Part shown: in pieces, positions 10,799 to 19,962 of the stretch
Numbering within the stretch: the first letter of the stretch is position 1
How the letters are laid out: every line of letters starts with the position of its first letter
NCBI GenBank assembly: GCA_029068655.1
Contig: JAIECF010000110.1
Coordinates: forward strand, 1-64,000
Length of the DNA: 64,000 bases
From: Muribaculaceae bacterium
GTDB taxonomy: Bacteria; Bacteroidota; Bacteroidia; Bacteroidales; Muribaculaceae
Direction: 5' to 3'
Position numbers and translations under genes: made by a program
The notes under the pieces: generated by a model
Seen by the model: the letters and a program-made list of their open reading frames with translations, nothing else
What the model was told of the DNA's origin: nothing
Database searches by the model: none

Positions 10799-11761
10799 TC
10801 AGCTTTTTATCCTTGCGCGAAGGGTCTTGACCACTTCAGGCTTTAGACTGGTAGCCTGAGCTATCATCTCATCGCTCAGGTTATTCATCTTGATGAGATT
10901 CTCTGCTATGGCAATCCGCTCGTCGGCACGTCCTTCGGCACGTCCTTCGGCAAGTCCTTCGGCTCGTCCTTCGGCTCGTCCTTCGGCTCGTCCTTCGGCT
11001 CGTCCAGCATTACGTTCTGTCTTGTAAATGGCATATGCGTCTCGATATGCCTTGAGTGACTGGTTGTAGGCTATCTTGTCAGTCTCGTTGAGTGCACCGT
11101 ATTGTGCCACTTGATCCAGTTTCCGGAATATCGGCTCCTGCATGAATGTCTGAGGTATCGCTTCCATCTTCTCCATATATTTAAGTATGTAAATCCATCT
11201 TTCAAGCGTTGTCCTACATTCCTCCGCGTTTTTATACAACATCGGAATCTTAAGAAACGTCATCGTCATCTTGTCAGAAAAGACCTTTCCTGTCTGCATG
11301 TTGTATAAACAAACATCTTCCCTGAGATGTTGCTCACTGACATCTTTCCATTCGAAATTCATCACGAATACACCGTAGACGGGAGTAAGCTCATAATCCC
11401 AATCTCCCTTTTGGCCCTGCGCATAAAGATCTGCTGCCATATAGTAGACGGCACGGTCATCGAAATGAGCCTGATAACGGTTCTGCATCTCAACGATTAT
11501 CTTACGTCCGTCTTCCAGTTCGCAGTGCAGATCATATATGAGAGCACGGTCATCCTTTGACTCACCTTTATTCTCCTTATCAACGAATGTAATGTTCTTA
11601 ATAGGTTTAGGACCTATCTTAAGAGCATTGAGGAAGGATACGGTGAATTCCTTGTCGGCATTTCTTCCGAAGATGTATTTGAATCCAAAGTCGGTCAGTG
11701 GATTTATGTATATTGAATTTTCCGTGTTCATCGGTAAGTGCTTGTATGTTGATATTTGCAA
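10799..11761 (-). CDS. Rpn-family recombination-promoting nuclease / PD-(D/E)XK putative transposase
   Basis: 320-aa ORF; NPLTDFGFKYIFGR...LLNALKI, YDLHCELEDGRKIIVEMQNRYQAHFDDRAVYYMA signature; AEGRAEGR repeat. Confidence 0.9.
   Translation of the reverse strand: MQISTYKHLPMNTENSIYINPLTDFGFKYIFGRNADKEFTVSFLNALKIGPKPIKNITFVDKENKGESKDDRALIYDLHCELEDGRKIIVEMQNRYQAHFDDRAVYYMAADLYAQGQKGDWDYELTPVYGVFVMNFEWKDVSEQHLREDVCLYNMQTGKVFSDKMTMTFLKIPMLYKNAEECRTTLERWIYILKYMEKMEAIPQTFMQEPIFRKLDQVAQYGALNETDKIAYNQSLKAYRDAYAIYKTERNAGRAEGRAEGRAEGRAEGLAEGRAEGRADERIAIAENLIKMNNLSDEMIAQATSLKPEVVKTLRARIKS
10922..11005 (-). repeat. In-frame 12-bp tandem repeat encoding (AEGR)n in the Rpn nuclease gene
   Basis: ~7 units of ggctcgtccttc / ggcacgtccttc. 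Confidence 0.85.
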
Positions 11762-11844
11762 AATTAATGATAAAAGTTGAATTATGCAAACATATGCATA
11801 ATTGGAAAATATATCTTGTGCATTATTGTATTAAAGTTATTTGT

Positions 11845-12160
11845 GTAAACGCCGACGCAAAGGGTCTTCTAATCCAGAACGGCAAGAAGTTTATCCGTAA
11901 GTAAAATCTAATGATAAATGATGAATTATCAATGATCAATTGATATTTGTCATTGTCAATCTTTAAGAGGCGACTCCATCCTCGGAGTCGTCTCTCTGTT
12001 AATATTTGAACAACTAAAATTTCTAAGTGCCATATTCCCGGTATTGCAGAAATAAGGGAGAGGGTACTCAGGAGGCTGGGAAGCCTCCTACCCATAGATA
12101 GACAGCACATGGTAGAAGGTTTGTAAACGCCGCTCACAGTTCCGGTAAATAAATTCTGTG
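11845..12160 (+). repeat. Tail module copy 4 (orphan; long form)
   Basis: Encodes VNADAKGLLIQNGKKFIRK* with no gene body, then the linker, hairpin (11967..11996) and ~160 bp shared with copy 2. Confidence 0.85.
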
Positions 12161-12397
12161 TAGATCTGCCGGTTCCGGCGCTAAGGATTAGGTCTGCGCA
12201 TATGCTTTATTAGTTCTTGCCGGCGGGAATTTGTAGGCTTAGGCGCTGAACTATCCTTTCAGGATGCTCAGAACAGGCGTATGAGGCGCAGAAAATTTAT
12301 TTTAGGGCCAACTTGAATCAGTGATAGTGACGGTCGCCTATTTCTAATATAAGCGTAAAGATTGATTTGGATGTTTGCACTATATTTCGTAATTTTG

Positions 12398-12495
12398 CAG
12401 ATGCCGGGCCTTAGGCCAGTACATCAAAACAAACTGTGCTTGCGTTTGTGTCAAGGAGTGGTTTGTTTAGGTGTCATAGCCTTTGGCTATGCTCC
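12398..12495. repeat. Left structured repeat flanking the RAYT gene
   Basis: 98-bp sequence nearly identical (about 4 mismatches by eye) to 13554..13651; contains several hairpin-forming palindromes. Confidence 0.9.
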
Positions 12496-12525
12496 GAAGT
12501 ATAATTCCCAATTCATCATCTCTAT

Positions 12526-13539
12526 ATGCAGAACAAACACAATAAGCGAGCATGGTGGCATGATTACTATTCCCGCAGTATTTACATGATCACCGTCAAC
12601 AAGCGCAAGGAAGCGCCATTGTTTGGTGAACTGGTGGGAGACTGGCGTATTCCTATTGGTGAATCGGGATCTCCTGATATACGTCTGTCGCAAATAGGAA
12701 AAACAATCAGGAAATGGATAAAAAATATTCCTTCAATCATCCCTGATACCCGGTTGTTTCAATATAAAGTCATGCCTGATCATGTTCATATTCTGATTTT
12801 CGTGCAAAAGAGGACTCCATATCATCTTGGAAAGTATATTTCAGCTTTCAAGAATGCCATTAGAAAAGAAATCGGATTATCTGCATTTGAGTCAGGTTTC
12901 AATGATAAGATACTGTCAGTGACAAGGAAATTGGACGATATGTTCCTGTATATTCAAGAAAATCCTTATCGCCTGGCGATTAAAAAGGCAAATCCGGAAA
13001 ATTATCGACGATGCGATAAGATAAAGATTCAGGGAAAGTTATATACAGGCTACGGTAATCTTTTTCTTCTCAAGAATCCTTTTCGGGAAGCGGTGATAGT
13101 CCATCGGAAATCTTCGGATGAAGAGAAGGCGAAGCAGTGCGAAAGATGGCTTCATCATTCCTATGGAGGAGGGGTATTGGTTTCTCCTTTCATATCTAAG
13201 GATGAGAAAGATGTCAGGGCTAAAGTTGAGAAATTCGGAGGAAGGGTTATCCTGATTTCAGATAAGCCTTTGCCACCTCCACCATGGAAGCCGGCCTACA
13301 GCGACTTCTATAGATGTGCACGAGGAGAGCTGCTTATACTGGCTCCTATTGCGGAGCTGAATCATGATGAGGGTCCTTCGGAAAGATCGGTAAGGGAAAG
13401 AAGGCAGAATCGCGATGCGATTATCAATGGCAAAGTCAGCCCTGAGAAGAAAAAGAAAATTTCCCGAAGTAAGTGTCTAAGTCTAAATGATCTTGCTGAA
13501 TATATCTGTTCTGATAAGTTTAATTCTAAAAGAAAATAG
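12526..13539 (+). CDS. REP-associated tyrosine transposase (RAYT, Y1/HUH) with long C-terminal extension
   Basis: HUH motif in YKVMPDHVHILIFVQ, Y1-type YIQENPYRLAIKK; flanked by structured repeats; ~150-aa C-terminal domain (GGGVLVSPFISKDEKDVRAKVEKFGGRVILISD...CARGELLILAP). Confidence 0.88.
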   Translation: MQNKHNKRAWWHDYYSRSIYMITVNKRKEAPLFGELVGDWRIPIGESGSPDIRLSQIGKTIRKWIKNIPSIIPDTRLFQYKVMPDHVHILIFVQKRTPYHLGKYISAFKNAIRKEIGLSAFESGFNDKILSVTRKLDDMFLYIQENPYRLAIKKANPENYRRCDKIKIQGKLYTGYGNLFLLKNPFREAVIVHRKSSDEEKAKQCERWLHHSYGGGVLVSPFISKDEKDVRAKVEKFGGRVILISDKPLPPPPWKPAYSDFYRCARGELLILAPIAELNHDEGPSERSVRERRQNRDAIINGKVSPEKKKKISRSKCLSLNDLAEYICSDKFNSKRK

Positions 13540-13553
13540 AATAGCAAAAGCCT

Positions 13554-13651
13554 CAGATGCCGGGCCTTAGGCCCGTACACCAAAACAAACCGTGCTTGCG
13601 TTTGTGTCAAGGAGTGGTTTGTTTAGGTGTCTTAGCCTTTGGCTATGCTCC
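13554..13651. repeat. Right structured repeat flanking the RAYT gene
   Basis: See 12398..12495; ACACCAAAACAAACC pairs with GGTTTGTTTAGGTGT (one mismatch), GGGCCT-T-AGGCCC and AGCC-TTT-GGCT hairpins. Confidence 0.9.
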
Positions 13652-13682
13652 TGAGGAAGCTCAAATAAATGATGAATGAATT

Positions 13683-13862
13683 ATGAAGTCGATAATTTTC
13701 TCAATAATCTCACTCCTCTTTATTTCAATTTCCCTGCATGCCGCGGAGAAGCCCTGGAGTCATGGAGCCCTTAAGGTGTCGGACAACGGACTCTATCTTC
13801 AGCATGAGGACGGAACACCCTTCTTCTGGCTCGGAGATACAGGTTGGCTGCTTCCTCACTGA
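13683..13862 (+). pseudogene. 5' remnant of a DUF4038/apiosidase-like (GH140-like) secreted glycosidase gene
   Basis: 59-aa [74 protein letters not shown] is the N-terminal hallmark of DUF4038, but the ORF stops there. Confidence 0.7.
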
Positions 13863-13992
13863 TATGGAGGAGTTGCCGGAAATGTCCATGATGAATGACA
13901 AAAAAGATATGACGGAATGATTTGGCGAATGGGGGCCGTGGGGCGGTTAGGAAACCGCACTCCCATATTGATATCCTAAACAACAAAAAAAT

Positions 13993-14766
13993 ATGAAAAT
14001 ACTGATACTTGGAGCCGGAAAGATGGGCTCCTTCTTCTGCGACTTGCTCAGCTTCGACCATGAAGTAGCCATTTATGACCCCAATCCGGAGCACTTGAAG
14101 TTTACCTTCAACGTGCAGCGTTTCATGAAGCCGGAAGAGGCAGAGGCCTTCGGGCCGGAGCTCGTGATCAACGCTGCGACGGTGAAATACACCATAGAGG
14201 CGTTTGAGAAGATACTGCCTTATATTCCCAAGACCGCTATACTGAGCGATATCGCGAGCGTGAAGACCGGGTTGCCTGAGTTTTATGCTCAAAAGGGATT
14301 CCGCTTTGTCTCAACGCATCCCATGTTCGGACCTACTTTCGCCTCACTGAGCAACCTGGCCCACGAAAACGCTATCATCATCAAGGAAGGAGACGAGGAG
14401 GGACGAGAGTTCTTCCGGAATATTTATAAGAAACTGCGTCTTCATATTGAAGACTATACATTCGCGGAGCATGACGAGACTATCGCCTATTCCCTTTCCA
14501 TACCTTTTACCTCCACCCTCGTATTCGGCAGCGTCATGAAGCATCAGGATGCGCCGGGCACCACCTTCAAACGCCACATGGCGATAGCTCACGGACTGAT
14601 GGGAGAGGATGATTTCCTACTGACTGAGATCCTTTTCAATCCGCATACATCGTCGCAGCTCGATCGTATTCAGGAGAACCTTACGGAACTGAAAGCCATC
14701 ATAGACTGTCGCGACTCGGACGCCATGAAGGAGTTTCTGGACAGGGTAAGGGAAAATTTGAAATGA
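13993..14766 (+). CDS. tyrA: Prephenate dehydrogenase
   Basis: 257-aa ORF; Rossmann LILGAGKMGSFFCDLL, SDIASVKTGL, STHPMFGPTFASL motifs. Confidence 0.9.
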   Translation: MKILILGAGKMGSFFCDLLSFDHEVAIYDPNPEHLKFTFNVQRFMKPEEAEAFGPELVINAATVKYTIEAFEKILPYIPKTAILSDIASVKTGLPEFYAQKGFRFVSTHPMFGPTFASLSNLAHENAIIIKEGDEEGREFFRNIYKKLRLHIEDYTFAEHDETIAYSLSIPFTSTLVFGSVMKHQDAPGTTFKRHMAIAHGLMGEDDFLLTEILFNPHTSSQLDRIQENLTELKAIIDCRDSDAMKEFLDRVRENLK

Positions 14767-14800
14767 TTAAAGATTAAATATTAATTATTAAAGATGGAGA

Positions 14801-15346
14801 TTAGGGGTTAAGGCTGAATTGCCAGTTGATCTCAAGAGCATTGTCTTCCATTTTCAGGATGAGAGGTAGACGGGGGTTGTCGAGGATCGTCATCCCCGCA
14901 CCTTCTTCCGGGTCTTCAACCTCTATGGCCTGGCCCGAAGGGGTTCCGGTTGTGCCCGTGTGTCGCCACAGCACTCCGTTGTAGGTGAATTCTCCTTTCT
15001 CCTTCAAATCCTGAAGGGCTGCGCGGGATATAATGCCATACGTCTCGCCGGCAGGAAGGGTGACGTGGTTGCCGTCTTCAGGCATCAGCCAGCTCTGGGC
15101 AGTACCTTCCTTGACCGCGCCTGGAGACATGGCGTAGGTGCCGGTCCACAGCTTAAGGTTGCGCACTATGCTCCAATGGAGCGTCATACCTCCGTCGGCG
15201 GCAGGTTGATATACAAACTTAAACCGTCGGGTCTGCCCGTGCAGTTTATAGGCCACCTGCAAAGTGTCGCCTGGCATAGCCTCCGCATAGACATCAAAGC
15301 CCAATATGGAGCTTACAAAGAGTATAAAAATGAATATCCGTCTCAT
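14801..15346 (-). CDS. Hypothetical secreted protein
   Basis: 181-aa ORF with signal peptide. Confidence 0.65.
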   Translation of the reverse strand: MRRIFIFILFVSSILGFDVYAEAMPGDTLQVAYKLHGQTRRFKFVYQPAADGGMTLHWSIVRNLKLWTGTYAMSPGAVKEGTAQSWLMPEDGNHVTLPAGETYGIISRAALQDLKEKGEFTYNGVLWRHTGTTGTPSGQAIEVEDPEEGAGMTILDNPRLPLILKMEDNALEINWQFSLNP

Positions 15347-15372
15347 ATCCTAAATCTTTCAACCCAACGGCA

Positions 15373-16752
15373 TCATGACTCAACGACCTCTTCTCCTCTC
15401 AGCGTAGCGGATGAGGCATCGGTGACTTTCACCCGGACGAAATCGCCCGCCTTGTGTCCGCCACGAGGGAAAACAACCACTTTATTCTGTGACGTACGTC
15501 CGAAAAGCTCGTCGGAACTGCGCTTCGACGTCCCCTCTACGAGCACTTCAAACTCCCTGCCTACATCCCGGCGGTTAGATTCCAGACTGAGCTCGTTCTG
15601 CAGGGCTATCATGCGGTTGAGCCTTTCTATCTTGACTTCTTCCGGCACATTGTCGGGGAGGTGTTTCGAAGCGTATGTGCCCGGGCGCTCTGAATATTTG
15701 AACATGAACGCGCTGTCGAATCCCGCTTCCCTCATCAGCGAAAGGGTGTCCTGAAAATCTTCCTCCGATTCATTGTGGAATCCGGTGAACATATCTGTGG
15801 AGATTCCGGCATCAGGCAGGATACGGCGTATCGCCGCGATGCGGTCCATATACCATTCGCGGGTGTATTTACGGTTCATAGCCTTCAAGACGCTGTCGCT
15901 TCCGCTCTGCACGGGGAGATGTATATGACGCGCTATGTTGGGGTAGGCAGCCATCACTTCGAGAGTCTCGTCGCTCATGTCTTTCGGATGGGAGGTAGTG
16001 AAGCGTATGCGCATGTCGGGCGCGGCTTCGGCCACCATCTTAAGAAGCGCCGGGAAACCGACGCGCGTTCCGTCGAGGGTAGACTCGAAAGAGTAGGAAT
16101 TGACGTTCTGGCCAAGGAGGGTCATTTCCTTGAAGCCGCGTTGACGCAGGTCGGTAAGTTCGCGGAGTATGCTTTCCGGCTCGCGGGAGCGCTCTCGCCC
16201 GCGTGTATACGGGACTATGCAGTATGAACAGAAATTGTTGCATCCCCTCATGATAGATATAAATCCACTTACTCCCGCGCTCCCTATGCGGCGGGGGAGA
16301 ACATCGCGGTAAGTCTCCGTGAGACTCAGCTCGATATCGATCGCTTTCTCACCGGCCTCGGCGGCTGCGAAGAGCTCGGGAAGCTGGAGATAGCTGTCAG
16401 GGCCGGCTACTACATCGACGCCATAGTCTTCGATAAGTGTCTTCTTGAGGCGCTCCGCCATGCACCCGATAACAGCTATTATGATCTTCCTGCCCGTTTT
16501 CCTCCTGTAAGCCTTCCAGTGGCTGATGCGCTGATAGATCTTCTGCTCGGCGTTCTCACGAATGGAGCAGGTATTGAATATGATCGCGGAGGCCTCCGAA
16601 TCCTCTTCGGTGAGCTCATAGCCGGCCATACCCAAGACCGAGGCAACAACCTCGGAATCGGCCACGTTCATCTGGCATCCATAGGTCTCTATGCGCACTT
16701 TAGGGGAAAAAGTGCAATTTTTAATGTCTGTATGTTGAAAAACACTATTCAT
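15373..16752 (-). CDS. miaB: tRNA-2-methylthio-N6-dimethylallyladenosine synthase
   Basis: 459 aa; VRIETYGCQMNVADSEVVASVL, radical SAM RGCNNFCSYCIVPYTRGRERSR, C-terminal TRAM-like region. Confidence 0.97.
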   Translation of the reverse strand: MNSVFQHTDIKNCTFSPKVRIETYGCQMNVADSEVVASVLGMAGYELTEEDSEASAIIFNTCSIRENAEQKIYQRISHWKAYRRKTGRKIIIAVIGCMAERLKKTLIEDYGVDVVAGPDSYLQLPELFAAAEAGEKAIDIELSLTETYRDVLPRRIGSAGVSGFISIMRGCNNFCSYCIVPYTRGRERSREPESILRELTDLRQRGFKEMTLLGQNVNSYSFESTLDGTRVGFPALLKMVAEAAPDMRIRFTTSHPKDMSDETLEVMAAYPNIARHIHLPVQSGSDSVLKAMNRKYTREWYMDRIAAIRRILPDAGISTDMFTGFHNESEEDFQDTLSLMREAGFDSAFMFKYSERPGTYASKHLPDNVPEEVKIERLNRMIALQNELSLESNRRDVGREFEVLVEGTSKRSSDELFGRTSQNKVVVFPRGGHKAGDFVRVKVTDASSATLRGEEVVES

Positions 16753-16820
16753 ACTATTTGAAATTTGAAAGATAATTCCTAATTTTGTACAAAATTACAA
16801 ATAAAATCTGTTTGTTACAA

Positions 16821-18323
16821 ATGAGCATCCCTTTTATTACGGCCGAAGAGGCTGCTTCCTACATCAAAAACGGTGATAATGTGGGTCTCTCGGGCTTTAC
16901 CGCCTCCGGTACCCCAAAAGTTGTAACGGTTGCCTTGGCCAAGCGCGCCAAGGAACTCCATGAAAAAGGACTCCCCTTCAAGATCAATCTCTTCACGGGA
17001 GCTTCCACCAACGACCATGTCGACGGCGAGCTCTCCCGTGCGGACGCCATCGCCATCCGCACGCCCTATCAGGGTCATAGCGACTCCCGCAAGGCGATTA
17101 ACGCCCAGGCCATCAACTATTTCGACGGCCACCTCAGCATGCTGGCGCAGGATCTCCGCTATGGATTCTTCGGCGACATCGATGTGGCAATCATCGAGGT
17201 GACCGAGATGAGCCCCAATGGCGACGTAATCCTGGGCGCCGGTCTCGGTATGACACCGACGCTCGCGAAAATGGCCAAGAAGATCATACTTGAATATTCA
17301 AGCTACTACAAGACCTCTTTCCGTGGCTTCCACGACAACTACGTGCCTCTTGATCCTCCTCACCGCCGCGAGATACCTATCTATAAACCATCCGACCGCA
17401 TCGGCTCTACGGTGCTCCACCTTGATCCGAAGAAGATCATTGGCGTGGTTCCCTCAAATGCATCGGAAGGCGTCAAGCCCTTCACTCCCTCCGATGCGGT
17501 TACTCATCAGATAGGCGAGAACGTCTGCAACTTCCTCGTGCAGCAGCTTCGCAGCGGAATGCTCCCCAAGGAATTCCTTCCCATCCAGTCGGGTGTGGGC
17601 AACGTAGCCAACTCTGTCCTTTACGGTCTGGGCGAGAACCCGGAGATCCCGGCCTTCGAGATGTATACCGAGGTAATCCAGGACGCCGTCATGACTCTCA
17701 TGGAGCAGGGACACTGCAAGTTTGCCTCCACATGCGCCATGACCTTCTCAGACGACGCCATGCTCCACTTCATGGAAAACATCGACTTCTTCCGCGACAA
17801 GATCCTTCTCCGTTCCGGCGAGATCTCTAACAGTCCTGAAGTAGTGCGCCGACTCGGCGTCATCACAATGAATACCGCCCTTGAGGCCGATATCTACGGC
17901 AACGTCAACTCCACCCACGTGCTCGGCACCAAGATGATGAATGGTATAGGCGGCTCAGGCGACTTCACACGCAACGGCTACCTCTCGATCTTCTCATGTC
18001 CCTCTGTCCAGAAGGGGGGCAAGATCTCGGCAATCGTACCGATGTGCTCGCATATCGACCATTCAGAACACTCAGTGAATGTCCTCATCACAGAGCAGGG
18101 TGTTGCCGATCTCCGTGGCAAGGATCCGCGCCAGCGTGCCACTACAATCATCGAAAATTGTGTGCATCCGATGTATAAGGAGATCATGTGGGACTACCTC
18201 AAGCTGGCCAACAAGGGAGTTAAGGCCCATACTCCGCATCACCTCCACGCAGCTTTCGCGCTCCACGAGACATTTATCGACTGCGGCGATATGTCGCAGG
18301 TGGATTTCGCGAAGTACTATTGA
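16821..18323 (+). CDS. Acetyl-CoA hydrolase/transferase family (succinate CoA-transferase-like)
   Basis: ITAEEAASYIKNGDNVGLSGFTASGTPK; IQSGVGNVANSVLYGL; ITEQGVADLRGKDPRQRA; ATG at 16821 preferred. Confidence 0.93.
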   Translation: MSIPFITAEEAASYIKNGDNVGLSGFTASGTPKVVTVALAKRAKELHEKGLPFKINLFTGASTNDHVDGELSRADAIAIRTPYQGHSDSRKAINAQAINYFDGHLSMLAQDLRYGFFGDIDVAIIEVTEMSPNGDVILGAGLGMTPTLAKMAKKIILEYSSYYKTSFRGFHDNYVPLDPPHRREIPIYKPSDRIGSTVLHLDPKKIIGVVPSNASEGVKPFTPSDAVTHQIGENVCNFLVQQLRSGMLPKEFLPIQSGVGNVANSVLYGLGENPEIPAFEMYTEVIQDAVMTLMEQGHCKFASTCAMTFSDDAMLHFMENIDFFRDKILLRSGEISNSPEVVRRLGVITMNTALEADIYGNVNSTHVLGTKMMNGIGGSGDFTRNGYLSIFSCPSVQKGGKISAIVPMCSHIDHSEHSVNVLITEQGVADLRGKDPRQRATTIIENCVHPMYKEIMWDYLKLANKGVKAHTPHHLHAAFALHETFIDCGDMSQVDFAKYY

Positions 18324-18327
18324 TTAA

Positions 18328-18362
18328 GTCTTGAGTCTTGAGTCTTAAGTCTTGAGTCTTGA
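18328..18362. repeat. Heptanucleotide tandem repeat (GTCTTGA/GTCTTAA, 5 units)
   Basis: Direct reading. Confidence 0.85.
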
Positions 18363-18425
18363 GATTGAGATTGAATAATTGAATTGGATTTTTATAAGGC
18401 GATTGCCCGGAAGGGGGAATCGCCT

Positions 18426-19889
18426 TTATCTTTTGCCTGCTAATATGGCTTTGATTTCGGAAAGTTCAGGTACCCGGAGGAGGGCAAGGATGAGGACGAC
18501 GACGCCCACTCCGGTGATGCCCTGGATAGCAAGGGCGGCGAGCGAGGCAGGATTAAGCCAGCGGGAGATGTCGCCGGCGGGCAAGGGCATAAGGCAGATG
18601 GCGATGGCGGCGATCAGGGCTGCGAAAGCGAAGGGGATAATGTCTCTGATAAGCTCTGTGACGGCGTAGCCTGTGGAGCGAGCCGCGATTATGCCGGCGG
18701 CTATCCATGTGACTACCGTAGCCGCCAGCTGTCCCCATACGAGGGCCTCCAGACTCATTGTGAAGACTGTAGCGAGAAGAGCTATGGCAGTGGTGATGTC
18801 TTTTAGGATCTCTACCGTCACTATCTTCCGTCCATGGCCGAGAGCCATCATGAAATTGCTGTAGAGAGAGATGAAGACAGTTCCAATGCCACGGATGCAG
18901 AGTATGCGGAACAAAGGTATGGCAACGTCCCATTTCGTGCCGAAAAGGAAGTGGAAGATACTCCCTCCGCATGCAGCCACTATTGTCAGCGCAGGAAACG
19001 CAAGGAGCGCGGAAAACCGGTCGATCCGCCGCATGTAGCGATGGAATGTCTGAATGTCGTCCTGCACCTTCGCAAGCAGGGGAACGAACGAGGATGTAAG
19101 TATCTGCGACAGGGATGCGCTTCCCATCTTGCTCCACTTGTCGGCCTGGCTGTAGCTTCCGAGCTGTGTAAGCGAATACCATTTGCCTATGACAAACTGG
19201 TAGATGTTGAGGAATAAAGTATTGAAAAGCTGAGAGATGAAGACGCTGAGGCCGATGTGCCGGATATCGCGGAGAGAGTGGCGGGAGAATACGGCCTTGG
19301 GCATCCAGTCGCCTGAGGCCCACAGCCAGCCGCTTTTCAGCGCTGCGAGCGCCACCGACTGCCACACTATGGCCCACGCGCCGAAACCGGCTATGGCGAG
19401 CGCTATTCCCAGGCATGCCGACACAGACAGCGCGAAGAGGTCGGCGAGCGCGATATGCTTCACATCCATGCGCTTCATCAGACGGTTGGTCTGAACTATG
19501 CCGAGTCCCGTCAGCACGAACGTGAGAAACATGACCCGGCTCAGCGATGTGAGTACCGGCGCTCCGAAGAATCGGGCTATGAGGGGCGCACAGAAGTAGA
19601 GCACGGCATAGACAGCCACGCTTATACCCAGGTTAAACCAGAAGACGGTGCTGTAATCATCTTCATCAGGCTCTTTTTTCTGGAGGAGCGCGGCCCCGAA
19701 GCCGGAGTCGACGAAAAGGATCGCGAAGGCCTGAAATACACCAAGGACTCCTACAAGGCCGAAGTCTTCCTTGCTCAGCAGGTTGGCGAGAACGATGCCG
19801 CTGAGTCCGTAGAGCACCTGGGTGGCCACACGGTCGATCGTGTTCCACTTCAGGGTTCCCGCAGTCCTATCTTTCAATCCGGAATTCAT
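18426..19889 (-). CDS. Polysaccharide/lipopolysaccharide flippase (Wzx/MATE-like)
   Basis: 487 aa, ~12 TM, N-terminal TLKWNTIDRVATQVLYGLSGIVLANLLSKEDFGLVG. Confidence 0.88.
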   Translation of the reverse strand: MNSGLKDRTAGTLKWNTIDRVATQVLYGLSGIVLANLLSKEDFGLVGVLGVFQAFAILFVDSGFGAALLQKKEPDEDDYSTVFWFNLGISVAVYAVLYFCAPLIARFFGAPVLTSLSRVMFLTFVLTGLGIVQTNRLMKRMDVKHIALADLFALSVSACLGIALAIAGFGAWAIVWQSVALAALKSGWLWASGDWMPKAVFSRHSLRDIRHIGLSVFISQLFNTLFLNIYQFVIGKWYSLTQLGSYSQADKWSKMGSASLSQILTSSFVPLLAKVQDDIQTFHRYMRRIDRFSALLAFPALTIVAACGGSIFHFLFGTKWDVAIPLFRILCIRGIGTVFISLYSNFMMALGHGRKIVTVEILKDITTAIALLATVFTMSLEALVWGQLAATVVTWIAAGIIAARSTGYAVTELIRDIIPFAFAALIAAIAICLMPLPAGDISRWLNPASLAALAIQGITGVGVVVLILALLRVPELSEIKAILAGKR

Positions 19890-19962
19890 AATGCATTATC
19901 CACGATTAGGCGGGGGCTTGACACGTGTTGCGACGGTTGGGTAATAGTCGTCCCATATGGGA

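Larger units (their letters stand above)
12398..13651 (+). mobile_element. RAYT gene plus flanking structured repeats (REPtron-like element)
   Basis: Direct structured repeats on both sides of a Y1 HUH transposase gene. Confidence 0.75.

Noticed and set aside
13920-13985. GCGGTT/AACCGC hairpin upstream of tyrA as a T-box or riboswitch
   Set aside because: Short simple hairpin with no conserved riboswitch core visible; probably a terminator or attenuator at most
18553-19416. 287-aa minus-strand ORF overlapping the flippase gene in another frame
   Set aside because: Arg/His/Pro-rich out-of-frame translation in GC-rich coding DNA
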